A stretch of 51,184 nucleotides of DNA, from the NCBI GenBank assembly GCA_946628005.1, contig CAMOWA010000008.1, forward strand, positions 1 to 51,184, read 5' to 3'. Source of the DNA: an uncultured Caryophanales bacterium (GTDB taxonomy: Bacteria > Bacillota_I > Bacilli_A > RF39 > UBA660). Positions within the stretch are counted from its first letter, which is position 1, and each line of letters begins with the position of its first letter. Positions 23,510 to 32,520 of the stretch are shown one piece after another. Below the pieces are notes generated by a model, which saw only the letters and a program-made list of their open reading frames with translations, did no database searches and was not told where the DNA came from. Position numbers and translations under genes: made by a program.

Positions 23510-24069
23510 AACTCTTAACGAAAGAAATTGAGGAAAAATTCAAAAAATATCCTCTCGGTTCTCAAGATGGTAAAGGTGGCAATGCTGAAGTATTAGTTAA
23601 GTATTTTAATCCTTGTGGCTCTGGTACATGGTTAATAACTGAGGCTGAAAAACAAGAAGATGGTGATTATCTATTATATGGTTACTGTCACATTTTTGAA
23701 TGGGAATGGGGTTCAGTTATGTTAAGTGAACTTGAAAATCTTAAATTACCATTTGGACTTAAAGTAGAAAGAGATTTGTATTCTGCTAATTGTAAATTCA
23801 TTAAAGATTATGTTGATTATCCTTATGATAATAAGAAAATTGCTTTAAGATCTGGTTATTATTTTTTAGATGTTGAAAAGGATAGAATTCCTTTCTTTGA
23901 TAAATTAGTAAAGACTAATGACAAAATAAATTATAAAGGTGAAGAATTAGATTTATATGATGCTCATGATTATGAAACATCTAAAATGGTAGATGATCTT
24001 TTTGGTAATAGCATGGGTTATTATATTGACGATTATATTGTAAAAAATGAAGAATGTATTGAAATGTAG
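23506..24069 (+). CDS. DUF2958-like protein
   Basis: A 187-residue soluble protein. Residues about 1-110 follow the DUF2958 pattern found on plasmids and ICEs: MKLLTKEIEEKFKKYPLGSQD, then VLVKYFNPCGSGTWLITEAE, DGDYLLYGYCHIFEWEWGSV and LSELENLKLPFGLKVERDL. The last 75 residues are specific to this protein. The molecular function of DUF2958 is unknown; these genes usually sit with conjugation genes, as here. It ends in CIEM, one of nine element proteins with a hydrophobic-Glu-Leu/Met C-terminus. Confidence 0.75.
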   Translation: MKLLTKEIEEKFKKYPLGSQDGKGGNAEVLVKYFNPCGSGTWLITEAEKQEDGDYLLYGYCHIFEWEWGSVMLSELENLKLPFGLKVERDLYSANCKFIKDYVDYPYDNKKIALRSGYYFLDVEKDRIPFFDKLVKTNDKINYKGEELDLYDAHDYETSKMVDDLFGNSMGYYIDDYIVKNEECIEM

Positions 24070-24080
24070 GAGGAGGTTTT

Positions 24081-24434
24081 ATGTTACATAATATAAAAAA
24101 TAAAATATTAAATTTGAATGGATTTGCTACTGCTTTTATTCTTACATTATTATCTAGTATTAATACAAATGTTTCAGCACTAGATAAAATAGAGGGTGGA
24201 GATATTACTATTGAAGCACTAGGAAACATTATTAAAAATCTTGGAACGAAGATTCAAGTATTTGGAGTTGTTCTATCATTCATTGCTTTAGTAATATTTG
24301 TAATTCAATTTATTATTGGAGATGATGAAACAAAACAAAGAAAGAAAAAAACTATTATTTATACAGTAGTTGGACTTGTTCTTTTAATACTTGTACCATC
24401 AATCATTAATTTTATAATTGATACAGTAAAGTAG
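24081..24434 (+). CDS. VirB2/TrbC-like pilin-type conjugation protein
   Basis: A 117-residue membrane protein behind GGAGGAGG. A signal-like segment (residues about 14-34, ending NVSALDK) is followed by two hydrophobic spans, about 60-80 (FGVVLSFIALVIFVIQFII) and 93-113 (YTVVGLVLLILVPSIINFI), separated by a short Lys-rich loop. This size and topology match the VirB2/TrbC class, including the pilin-like proteins of Gram-positive and Mollicute ICEs. It begins the secretion-channel block. Whether it forms a pilus or a channel subunit is not known. Confidence 0.7.
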   Translation: MLHNIKNKILNLNGFATAFILTLLSSINTNVSALDKIEGGDITIEALGNIIKNLGTKIQVFGVVLSFIALVIFVIQFIIGDDETKQRKKKTIIYTVVGLVLLILVPSIINFIIDTVK

Positions 24435-24443
24435 GTGATATAA

Positions 24444-26105
24444 GTGCTACAAGTATTAAGCATTAGTAATGATATAAAGTATGGTGTTCTAGATATATTA
24501 AGAGGTCTAGGGATTGGAGTTATAAATATTATATTTAGTACAATAGATGTACTATATGATGTGGCTCATAAGATTAATAGTATTAATTTTATTGATTTAT
24601 TAAGAGATATGGATAATTCACCGTTTACAAAAATATTTAATGCCTTTTTTATATTATCATTTGTTGTATTATTCTTGTTCTCTGTATGGAAAATATCTTT
24701 TAGAATATTAGATGCAGATGTTCAAGAACAACCTATGTTTGAAACTGTTAAGGAAATCGTTAAATGTGGTTTTCTTATTTTTAGTATCTACTTAATAATG
24801 AATACTAGTATTAATTTAGGCATCAGTATTTCAGGTGCTATATATAATAATTTTACTGGTGATAATTCTACTATTGGAGATACTATGAAAACAGCATACT
24901 TATCAATAAATGAAAATTGTTATAAACAAGGCAATGGAGATGATAAGAGTGATGCTAATAATGTAAAAGAACTCAAAAAGATATTAACTGGTTATTCGTC
25001 TGTTGATGATGTATCTACAATGGAAGATTTTGAAAAACTAGTTAGGAATGAGGTAATTACTGCATCGAATGTATCTGATAGTGGAGCATTCTCTTATAGA
25101 TGTAATATTCATGTACCTGGTATATGGAATGATAAAGAGGATTATGCTTTTAATTATAATTTCTTATTTGGAATATTAGTAGGTTGTGTCTTTTTATTAT
25201 CAATAGGATTTGCTGTTTTAATGCTTGGTAGAAGACAATTGGAATTAGCTTTTTTAATGGTAATATCACCACTAGTAATTGCAACTAGTGTTGGTAGAAA
25301 AGAACAAAGATCAGCATTATGGCAACAATTAGCATCACTTGTTTTACAATCTGGTGCTTTGATGTTATTAATAGGTTTAACTTCTATAATGTTTCCTGCT
25401 ATTCAAAATAGTAATGTGATTAATAGTTTACCTTATTTTACTAAAATTGTTTCACAATCTATTTTATATTTAGGTTGTGCTATGATGCTTATGACTGGTT
25501 CTACAGCACTTAATAGATTTATTGGTGAAAATGTATCTGCTAATAGTGGAAGAGATACTCTTATGGCAATGCGTGGTTTAGCAGGAGGATTTGCTACTGC
25601 TGGAGCTGTAGGTCTTGGTCTTTTAAAAACTGCTCAAGGTATGTCTAAAGGTGGAATGAAGTTTGCAAAAGGTTTAAAAGAATTAGGACAAGGTTCTTTA
25701 AAAACTGCTCAAGGTATGTATCATGGTCTAGCGAGTGTTAATCCTAAAATGAATGAAAGATTAGCAAGTAAGATGAATGATAAAACTGGTAGGGGTATAG
25801 CAAATGTTATGAGAGGTATAGACCTACAAAACAGTAATAATGGTCTTGCTCGTGCTTATGGTAGAATGCTTGAAAGTCGAGGTGAGGCTATGGTTAATGA
25901 TGTTGGTTCTAAATGGAATTTTGGAGAAAATAGGTATAATCCAGATTATGTAAGAAGTGGTGTAAGCCTTGCTCGAAAAGGAATTAATGATATTAGAAAT
26001 GGTGTAGGAATGGCTTTTGAAAGTGCTAGAAATATTGGTAATCCTAGAAAGAATTACTTTAAACCAAAGTTATATGACTATGGAAATGAAAAAGATAAAA
26101 TTTAA
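24444..26105 (+). CDS. VirB6/TrbL-like channel protein
   Basis: A 553-residue polytopic protein starting at GTG 24444 after AGGTG. Five to six membrane segments lie in the first 330 residues; the LGRRQLELAFLMVISPLVIATSV stretch is typical of VirB6/TrbL-type proteins of Gram-positive conjugation systems. The C-terminal 180 residues (from SGRDTLMAMRGLAGG) are hydrophilic, Gly/Lys-rich and probably cytoplasmic. It forms part of the inner-membrane channel of the type IV secretion system, between VirB2-like and PrgI/VirB4 proteins. Confidence 0.8.
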   Translation: MLQVLSISNDIKYGVLDILRGLGIGVINIIFSTIDVLYDVAHKINSINFIDLLRDMDNSPFTKIFNAFFILSFVVLFLFSVWKISFRILDADVQEQPMFETVKEIVKCGFLIFSIYLIMNTSINLGISISGAIYNNFTGDNSTIGDTMKTAYLSINENCYKQGNGDDKSDANNVKELKKILTGYSSVDDVSTMEDFEKLVRNEVITASNVSDSGAFSYRCNIHVPGIWNDKEDYAFNYNFLFGILVGCVFLLSIGFAVLMLGRRQLELAFLMVISPLVIATSVGRKEQRSALWQQLASLVLQSGALMLLIGLTSIMFPAIQNSNVINSLPYFTKIVSQSILYLGCAMMLMTGSTALNRFIGENVSANSGRDTLMAMRGLAGGFATAGAVGLGLLKTAQGMSKGGMKFAKGLKELGQGSLKTAQGMYHGLASVNPKMNERLASKMNDKTGRGIANVMRGIDLQNSNNGLARAYGRMLESRGEAMVNDVGSKWNFGENRYNPDYVRSGVSLARKGINDIRNGVGMAFESARNIGNPRKNYFKPKLYDYGNEKDKI

Positions 26106-26118
26106 GGAGGCATGATAA

Positions 26119-26400
26119 ATGTATATTACTATGCAAACAATCAAAAGAAATCTTGGATTATTTAATTTACAATTGATGGATATTATTATTGGTGGAATAG
26201 TAGGTATTATATTTACTATTTTATTTTTACTTAAAGCATATACAATAGGATTTGTTATACTATCACTTGGTGTTTTAGCACTCGTACCAATGAATTTTAG
26301 TAAATGTGATAGATTATATAAATTAGTTATTTTATTTTCTAGGTATATGTTTAATACTAAGGAATATGTATATTTTTCTAGTGATAATATAGATGTATAA
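26119..26400 (+). CDS. prgI: PrgI family (VirB3-like) protein
   Basis: A 93-residue membrane protein with two adjacent hydrophobic helices (about 21-40 and 44-60) and a short C-terminal part, the size and layout of the PrgI/VirB3 family. AAGGAGG lies upstream. It overlaps the VirB4 gene by eight bases, which is the usual order: the VirB3-like protein docks the ATPase to the membrane. Confidence 0.85.
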   Translation: MYITMQTIKRNLGLFNLQLMDIIIGGIVGIIFTILFLLKAYTIGFVILSLGVLALVPMNFSKCDRLYKLVILFSRYMFNTKEYVYFSSDNIDV

Positions 26401-28903
26401 AATAGTTAAATTACCACCAAAAGATAAATTAAAAAGTATTCAAGATAAAGAATTTAAGCTTATTAGAAAACTTAAAAGTAAGAAAAAGCAAAACTATATC
26501 AAAAAGAATAAATTAAAAAAGAAAATTGGTAATTCTCAAATATTTACCAATATTAAAAACATTGATGATAATGGTTTAATAACATTAAAAACAGGTCAAC
26601 TGGCTATATTTTACAGACTACAACCAATTGACCTTTCACTCACTAATAAAAGTGAACAAGAATTATTTTATCATACTTTAGCTCGAGTTTATAGACTTCC
26701 TATAACAATTAAGGCATATAAGTTTGATGAAAAGATAAATTTAAATGCAAATAAAGAAAATTATCAAAAATTGATTGAAAAGTATAGAAATAATAAATCT
26801 AGATATGATATACTTTCTAACAATAAGGAATTCATTGATGTAATTGAACAAGAAAACATTACATCAGCAAGTTCTTATTACTTTTCTTTAATTGCGAAAA
26901 ATAAAGAAGAATTAGAAAAATATAAGGAAGAGTTTGAAAGACTTTGTTTATCTACTGTTCCTAAATTAGAGATTACTAACATAACTAATAAAAAGCATTT
27001 ATTAAAGATTTTCTGTAATATGTATTTTTCAAATGTTAATTTGGACCAATTAATATATTATGATTTATTTGATTTAATAGTACCAATGAATTTAAGAGAA
27101 ACACCATCTCAATTAAAGTTTGATGATAAAGTAGTTCAGATGGTTACTATTAAAAATTATCCATTGTTTTTAGAAGGTGGATTTTTAGATAGAATAGTTA
27201 ATATTCCTAATATTAATGTATCTATGACAATTAATGAGAGTATTGATTCATCCAAAATACTTAATATCTTAAATGCTAATTTTAAGTCAGTTTTAGCAGA
27301 TTATAATACAAGTAAGAATTTAAGTGATGTTACTGAAATGCAATCACTTATGAATAACTATAAATTATTAATTGAGCAAATATCAGCAAATGATGAAAAG
27401 ATTAAAGAAGTATCAATTGTAATGGCTGTAACTGGTTCTAAAAAGCAAAGAGAAGAAACAATTAAAGAAATTAAAAGAAATGCTGAAATATACCAGATTA
27501 AAGTTGATGTTCCTAAACTAAGACAAATGGAATTATGGCAAAGTTATGATTTATCTAATAGAAATGTAAAAGATTATCCTATGTTTGTACCAACTCTAAC
27601 ATTTGCAAGTAGTTTTCCTTTTAGCGAAATCTATCATAATGATTCTAATGGTTGGTTAATAGGAGAAGATGCTGGATATGGATTACCTGCATTCTTTGAT
27701 CCATTTTATTTAAATAATGAAAGAACTAGTCATAACATTAGTATAGTAGGTTCTACAGGTTGTGGTAAGTCATATTTAATGAAATTACTAGTATGTAATG
27801 AATTTGCTAGAGGTACTAAAATATTCTTATTTGATATTGAAAATGAGTATCAAAAATTCGTTGAAAGAAATAATGGAGAATATATTGATTTATCAAGTAA
27901 AAGTTTAATTAATCCATTACAAGTAAGATTTGTTCAAACTAATGACGAAGACGATGAAAATACGCATAATATATTATCTAAACATCTTGGTTTTCTAGAA
28001 ACATTTTTTACTACTGTATTTCAAAATATTACAGAAAAAGAACTTGTTGTTTTACTTGATATAGTAGAAAAATTCTATAAGACATTTGGAATAACTAAAA
28101 ATACTACACTAGAACAGTTTGAAAGATTTAATCCTCGTGATTATCCTATTTTTTCTGAATTATATGATTATCTAATAGAATATAAGAAAAAGGTAACAAA
28201 TAAAGAAGAATCAAGAATATTAGTTAATATTGAGGTATTACTTAAAAGATTAATTATAGGACAAGATGCTAATTTATTTAATGGATATACAACAATAGAT
28301 TTATCTAATGATTTGATTGCTTTTAATTTACAGGAATTAATGTTTAATTCTAGTAGAAGATTAATTAATACTCAAATGATTAATTTATTAACATTCTTAA
28401 ATAATGAGATTGTATCTAATAAAAAGATTAATGATACAAAGGAAGATAAAAAAAGAGGACTAATTGTAGTAGATGAATTTCATAGTTTTATTGATGAAGA
28501 AAATCCTACATTATTAAAATACTTTGCAAGCCTAACTAGAAAATTAAGAAAATATAGTTATGGAATGGTACTTGGTACTCAATCAATACAAGACTTAGTT
28601 GGTACTGCTCAGATACTTAGAAATGCAACAGCTATTTTTAATAACTGTCAATATCAGTTTACTGGTATGCTAAAAGATGATGATTTACAAGCACTTGAAA
28701 AAATATATGCTAATAATAAACTAACTGAAACACAAAAAGCATTTTTGACAAGATGTAATCAAGGACAATTCTTAATTAATATTACTAATAAGCAAAGACT
28801 TAGAATTAATGTATATGCAACACCTTTAGAAACATATTATATGGGTGAGTCTGAAGATAAGTTTAACTATAAGGACAATTATGAAAAAGATACTACTGAT
28901 TAA
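26393..28903 (+). CDS. VirB4-family conjugation ATPase
   Basis: An 836-residue cytoplasmic ATPase powering the secretion channel. The first 400 residues are the N-terminal VirB4/TraC-type domain; the C-terminal RecA-like domain has Walker A GSTGCGKSYLMK at about 453-464, Walker B GLIVVDEFHSF at about 690-700 and a downstream GTQSIQDL motif. Family length is typically 650-850. It overlaps both PrgI (upstream) and the M23 gene (downstream), so the block is tightly coupled. All motifs are intact. Confidence 0.95.
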   Translation: MYKIVKLPPKDKLKSIQDKEFKLIRKLKSKKKQNYIKKNKLKKKIGNSQIFTNIKNIDDNGLITLKTGQLAIFYRLQPIDLSLTNKSEQELFYHTLARVYRLPITIKAYKFDEKINLNANKENYQKLIEKYRNNKSRYDILSNNKEFIDVIEQENITSASSYYFSLIAKNKEELEKYKEEFERLCLSTVPKLEITNITNKKHLLKIFCNMYFSNVNLDQLIYYDLFDLIVPMNLRETPSQLKFDDKVVQMVTIKNYPLFLEGGFLDRIVNIPNINVSMTINESIDSSKILNILNANFKSVLADYNTSKNLSDVTEMQSLMNNYKLLIEQISANDEKIKEVSIVMAVTGSKKQREETIKEIKRNAEIYQIKVDVPKLRQMELWQSYDLSNRNVKDYPMFVPTLTFASSFPFSEIYHNDSNGWLIGEDAGYGLPAFFDPFYLNNERTSHNISIVGSTGCGKSYLMKLLVCNEFARGTKIFLFDIENEYQKFVERNNGEYIDLSSKSLINPLQVRFVQTNDEDDENTHNILSKHLGFLETFFTTVFQNITEKELVVLLDIVEKFYKTFGITKNTTLEQFERFNPRDYPIFSELYDYLIEYKKKVTNKEESRILVNIEVLLKRLIIGQDANLFNGYTTIDLSNDLIAFNLQELMFNSSRRLINTQMINLLTFLNNEIVSNKKINDTKEDKKRGLIVVDEFHSFIDEENPTLLKYFASLTRKLRKYSYGMVLGTQSIQDLVGTAQILRNATAIFNNCQYQFTGMLKDDDLQALEKIYANNKLTETQKAFLTRCNQGQFLINITNKQRLRINVYATPLETYYMGESEDKFNYKDNYEKDTTD

Positions 28904-29879
28904 ATTATCAATTGTATTTCTAATATTTGGTTTAATTGGTTTTATATTAATTACTATTATTGCTATTGTTGGTTATTCTACAGGTTCAGAATATCAAAAA
29001 CAATTGTTATCTGAAATGAGAGAAAATTCTACTGTTATAAATAATCAAATATATGCAGATAGATATAGGAAATTATTAAATAATCATTTAAAGAAAGATG
29101 GTTATGTTACTCTTGAAAGAATAGTATATTATTTGCAAAGAACTAATAATATACTTGATACATCTAAACTTAGTTATGAGAAATGGGAAAAAGCATATCT
29201 AAAAAATGTTGATTCAGAAAAGAAACAAATGATTCCTATTAAAACAATTTGTAAGGATTTAAAAAAGGATAATACACTACCTGAATATACTATTAAAAGT
29301 GGTAAGAATGAAGATGGTGTAGAAATTGATAAAATAGATTTATGTTATATAAATGATAAGAGTGTGGCAGATTCTAACGATTATACGGATGTATTCTTAG
29401 AACTGCCTTTTTCTTTTCCTTTAAAAAAATCACAAGATTTTACTGTAACATCTATTGTTTTCGAATCTAGAGAACTTGATTTTACTAGTGATGGAACAAA
29501 GACTGTAGATCAACATTCTGGTTGGGATTTTGCTGTTCCTGTTGGAACAAATGTATATAGTATTTGTGATGGAACAGTAACATCTATTATAAATACACAA
29601 GATAATGATTTAAATTATTATGAAAGCTATAATAAAGTTGGTAATTATATAATAGTTGCTTGTGATAATGGATTAAGTGCTAATTACTTTCATTTAAAGT
29701 ATAAATCTACACCTGATACTATTAAAGTTGGAACACATATTAAAAAAGGTGAAAAGATTGCTAAAACATCTACCACAGGAACAAGTACAGGTCCTCATTT
29801 ACATTTAGGATTAAAAGATGCTAATAGTACTAATTTAGATGCTTTGGCATATATAAATTTATTTAATTGGGAGGAATAG
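28881..29879 (+). CDS. Membrane-anchored M23 peptidase of the transfer system
   Basis: A 332-residue protein starting at ATG 28881 inside the end of VirB4. One membrane segment (residues about 6-30) is followed by a helical extracellular region and a C-terminal M23 domain with all ligands: QHSGWDFA (His, Asp), NYFHLK and GPHLHLGL. It cuts peptide bridges of peptidoglycan so the channel can cross the wall. Related proteins in Tn916-like elements often combine a lysozyme-like and a peptidase domain; a clear lysozyme domain is not visible here. It ends the secretion operon. Confidence 0.88.
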   Translation: MKKILLIKLSIVFLIFGLIGFILITIIAIVGYSTGSEYQKQLLSEMRENSTVINNQIYADRYRKLLNNHLKKDGYVTLERIVYYLQRTNNILDTSKLSYEKWEKAYLKNVDSEKKQMIPIKTICKDLKKDNTLPEYTIKSGKNEDGVEIDKIDLCYINDKSVADSNDYTDVFLELPFSFPLKKSQDFTVTSIVFESRELDFTSDGTKTVDQHSGWDFAVPVGTNVYSICDGTVTSIINTQDNDLNYYESYNKVGNYIIVACDNGLSANYFHLKYKSTPDTIKVGTHIKKGEKIAKTSTTGTSTGPHLHLGLKDANSTNLDALAYINLFNWEE

Positions 29880-29904
29880 CAATTCTTATAATATCGAAAT
29901 ATGA

Positions 29905-29910
29905 TATAAT
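29905..29910 (+). promoter_or_regulatory. -10 box before the YaaC-like gene
   Basis: TATAAT at 29905-29910 lies in a 70-base gap between the M23 gene and the YaaC-like gene, about 40 bases before its ATG. The -35 region is weak. It gives the cargo gene a promoter of its own. Confidence 0.5.
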
Positions 29911-29949
29911 AATATAGATTGATTAATTAATAGATGGAGGTTATCTACA

Positions 29950-31056
29950 ATGAAGAAATTATTTAGAATTTCGAATAATCCTTTAGAATCAACATTTAAT
30001 GATTTAAAAATGTTTGAACAAACACAATATTGTTACGAATATATAAAGAAAGAAAATCCTAATGTACCAGATGAAGAAATAATAAAACATGCTGATATTT
30101 CTTCTGCATGCTTTCAACAAGCAAGTGAGTATTATAAGGCTGGTGTGAATTCTAGCTTAAATACCAATCCACTTTTATTTTCTTATGCAATGAATAATAT
30201 TTTGAAAGGTTTAGCATATTTAAAGACATTTGATACAGGTATTCTTGATGGATTTAATAAACATGGATTTAGTGTTAAACCTGTAGATATAAGTGATAAT
30301 ATATTAGAATCTTTGATAACTATTGAAAAAAATGGTGCTGTAAAATCTCTTTTGAAAATTTATAATAGTTCGTTGGAAAATCAAAAGATTGATTTTAATA
30401 AGTTATTGAGGCATATACCGAATATAGAGAAAACATATTTTCAGACAACTGGTGTTATATCATTATCTGCGATTAAAGATAAAAATGATATATCGAGGTA
30501 TTTTATTCCAGGTAATAATATTAACGATGAAATTAAGAATATTATGAATAAAATTTCTATGAGTGGTAATATTACTGATAAAGAAGAAATATGTATTTGC
30601 TGTCCTACTATGGCTTTTAAACAAAATATTGATAATGGTATATATAATAAAAATAATATCTATTATCGAGATTATATGGTTATTCCTGATACATTTAATG
30701 AAGGTATAAAGGATATTAATGTAGCATTTTATTGCTATCTTCTAATAATGTCTTATGGAATGCTTGTTAGGTATAACGCACATATATGGCAAAAATATAT
30801 TGATAAGAAAAATTCGAAAAACGAAATATTAATTGAATTATCTATTCCAAATGCCATTGAAAATTTCTATTATCAAATACATTATATGTTGTTTGGATAC
30901 TATTACGAAGATAATACTTATAACGATTTAGATGTAAAAAAAGTAATTGATTCTTCAACTGGAAGAATTATGAATAATATTTCAAAAAAAGTAAAAGAAC
31001 ATAATTACCATACTAACGGAGATGATATTTGTCCGTGGTCTGATAGTTATAGGTAA
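29950..31056 (+). CDS. YaaC-like protein (cargo)
   Basis: A 368-residue soluble protein with AGATGGAGG upstream. It resembles the YaaC family: the segment FQQASEYYKAGVNSSLNTNPLLFSYAMNNILKGLAYL is the conserved family core (A-EYY-A, kPLL-Y-m-nLLKA), followed by a GFNKHGFSV loop and a helical C-terminal half. The function of YaaC is not established; relatives occur in mobile elements and defence-rich regions. It has its own promoter and terminator and interrupts the conjugation genes, so it looks like accessory cargo, perhaps a defence gene. I cannot identify catalytic residues. Confidence 0.65.
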   Translation: MKKLFRISNNPLESTFNDLKMFEQTQYCYEYIKKENPNVPDEEIIKHADISSACFQQASEYYKAGVNSSLNTNPLLFSYAMNNILKGLAYLKTFDTGILDGFNKHGFSVKPVDISDNILESLITIEKNGAVKSLLKIYNSSLENQKIDFNKLLRHIPNIEKTYFQTTGVISLSAIKDKNDISRYFIPGNNINDEIKNIMNKISMSGNITDKEEICICCPTMAFKQNIDNGIYNKNNIYYRDYMVIPDTFNEGIKDINVAFYCYLLIMSYGMLVRYNAHIWQKYIDKKNSKNEILIELSIPNAIENFYYQIHYMLFGYYYEDNTYNDLDVKKVIDSSTGRIMNNISKKVKEHNYHTNGDDICPWSDSYR

Positions 31057-31066
31057 TATGAATTAT

Positions 31067-31101
31067 GACTAACAATAATCAACTTTGTTGGTCTTTTTTT
31101 T
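31067..31101 (+). terminator. Terminator after the YaaC-like gene
   Basis: GACTAACAA pairs with TTGTTGGTC (one G-T pair), followed by eight T residues. Confidence 0.85.
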
Positions 31102-31122
31102 ATAAAATTTTAGGAGGGAAAA

Positions 31123-31269
31123 ATGAAATATATTTTAATTATTTTAACAATTATTTTTATGTTGTTATTATTATTTTTATATTCTGCTTTGAAAATGTCT
31201 AGTATGTGTTACGACGACGAAGAATTAATAGAAATTGATGAACAATTTGATGAAAATTTATATGAGTAA
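31123..31269 (+). CDS. Small single-pass membrane protein
   Basis: A 48-residue ORF with a perfect AGGAGGG seven bases before ATG 31123. Residues 2-23 are hydrophobic (KYILIILTIIFMLLLLFLYSAL), followed by a very acidic tail (YDDEELIEIDEQFDENLYE). Strong RBS, clear topology and position 14 bases before the next gene all support translation. It heads the run of small acidic proteins. Function unknown; it could tether a partner to the membrane near the channel. Confidence 0.65.
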   Translation: MKYILIILTIIFMLLLLFLYSALKMSSMCYDDEELIEIDEQFDENLYE

Positions 31270-31283
31270 AGGAGTGTGATCTT

Positions 31284-31562
31284 ATGGATTTAAATAAAGT
31301 TGCTAAGGAAATGATGGATTTTCAAACAAAATTAGTTGTATTTGAAAAAAGAAGTAATGAAACAAAAAATTTATTAACTAGATTATTAAAAGAAAATTTA
31401 AAACTTGAAAAGAAATTAGAGAAAGAAACTGATGAAATAGAAATTCTTTATATAAAATTAAGAATCGCATACAATAAAAAAATGATTCATCAGATAGAAG
31501 GAATATATAAAAATTCAGTTGAAACCTTAGATGAAAAGGAGAATGCTGGAAATGAAAAATAA
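31284..31562 (+). CDS. Small coiled-coil protein
   Basis: A 92-residue protein behind AAAGGAG. Almost the whole chain is a charged helix with heptad-like hydrophobic positions (residues about 10-80), so it should form a coiled coil. No signal peptide. The next gene starts inside its last codons. No family recognised; similar small helical proteins are common in ICE operons. Confidence 0.55.
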   Translation: MDLNKVAKEMMDFQTKLVVFEKRSNETKNLLTRLLKENLKLEKKLEKETDEIEILYIKLRIAYNKKMIHQIEGIYKNSVETLDEKENAGNEK

Positions 31563-32100
31563 CATATTAACTTATAATGAATTATGCGATAAAAATCAGA
31601 AGTTAAGAGATGCAGAATATAAGTCTTGGAATAATATAGTAGAAACATTATATACTTCTTATTTGATTGGAATAATAGAAGGAAGTTCTGATAATTTTGA
31701 AAAGACTACAATTGATAAAGATAGCTATAAAAAGTCTTTGCAATTCTTTTTTAATGATATTGATAATTCTTTAGAAGAAGCAATTGATTTAACAAATATA
31801 AACTATCCTGATGATATAGAGGAAGATTTAACTATTGTACCTTCAGAAAAATTGGGAGAAGGTTGGTTTTGGCATAAATATAATGATGGTTCAGGACATT
31901 TAGTATCTCCAGATGGAAAAGAGTATATGTCATACGATTTACATACTAATGAATATAAAGAAACAAAAGATTCAGGATATGATTTCTTTCCTTTAAATTA
32001 TTACTATGCAGATGGATTAATTCATAAGGACTTTAATCCATTTTCATATATGGAAGAGGAAATGTTAAAAATTTTATCAAAAGATGAAATTAACTTATAG
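31552..32100 (+). CDS. Hypothetical ICE protein
   Basis: A 182-residue acidic protein. I start it at ATG 31552, with AAAGGAG 10 bases upstream; an in-frame ATG at 31531 would overlap that site. The centre has a beta-rich segment, LGEGWFWHKYNDGSGHLVSPDGKE, like small repeat domains of unknown role, and the C-terminus is acidic (SKDEINL). No membrane segment. It shares the operon of small acidic proteins. Confidence 0.55.
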   Translation: MKNNILTYNELCDKNQKLRDAEYKSWNNIVETLYTSYLIGIIEGSSDNFEKTTIDKDSYKKSLQFFFNDIDNSLEEAIDLTNINYPDDIEEDLTIVPSEKLGEGWFWHKYNDGSGHLVSPDGKEYMSYDLHTNEYKETKDSGYDFFPLNYYYADGLIHKDFNPFSYMEEEMLKILSKDEINL

Positions 32101-32114
32101 GAGGTAGTGTATTT

Positions 32115-32507
32115 ATGGATAAATTGTTATTTGAATATCAACTTGATTATAAGAATGATGAAAAATCTTTTTTTAATAAATTAGATTATTGTAAAAAAAT
32201 GGTATCATCTGGTGATTTAACATTAAAGGAATTTCTAAATTTAGGTTTTAATAATTCATATTTGTTAAAGAAATCAGATATAGAATGGTCTTTTAATATT
32301 GGATGGAAAAATTCTGATAAGTGTATTAGTGAATATGGTCAATATTCACAAGATTTATCAGAAGATATGATGAATATTAAAGTAATAGGTGCAGGAGATC
32401 CTTATGAGGATTTAGATGGTTACTATTGTATGGATATATATTGTGTTAATGAAAAAGACTATGAATTATTTGATAAAGAATTAGAAAAAGACAATTTGGA
32501 ATTATAA
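32115..32507 (+). CDS. Small acidic ICE protein, DNLEL end
   Basis: A 130-residue protein behind AGGAGG. Strongly acidic (many Asp and Glu), no signal peptide or membrane segment, with a WSFNIGWKNSDKCI core. It ends in DNLEL. Acidic proteins of this size in ICEs are sometimes DNA mimics that block restriction enzymes, but no ArdA-type motif is visible. First of the seven proteins in this operon with the shared C-terminal tail. Confidence 0.55.
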   Translation: MDKLLFEYQLDYKNDEKSFFNKLDYCKKMVSSGDLTLKEFLNLGFNNSYLLKKSDIEWSFNIGWKNSDKCISEYGQYSQDLSEDMMNIKVIGAGDPYEDLDGYYCMDIYCVNEKDYELFDKELEKDNLEL

Positions 32508-32520
32508 AGGAGGAATGTTT

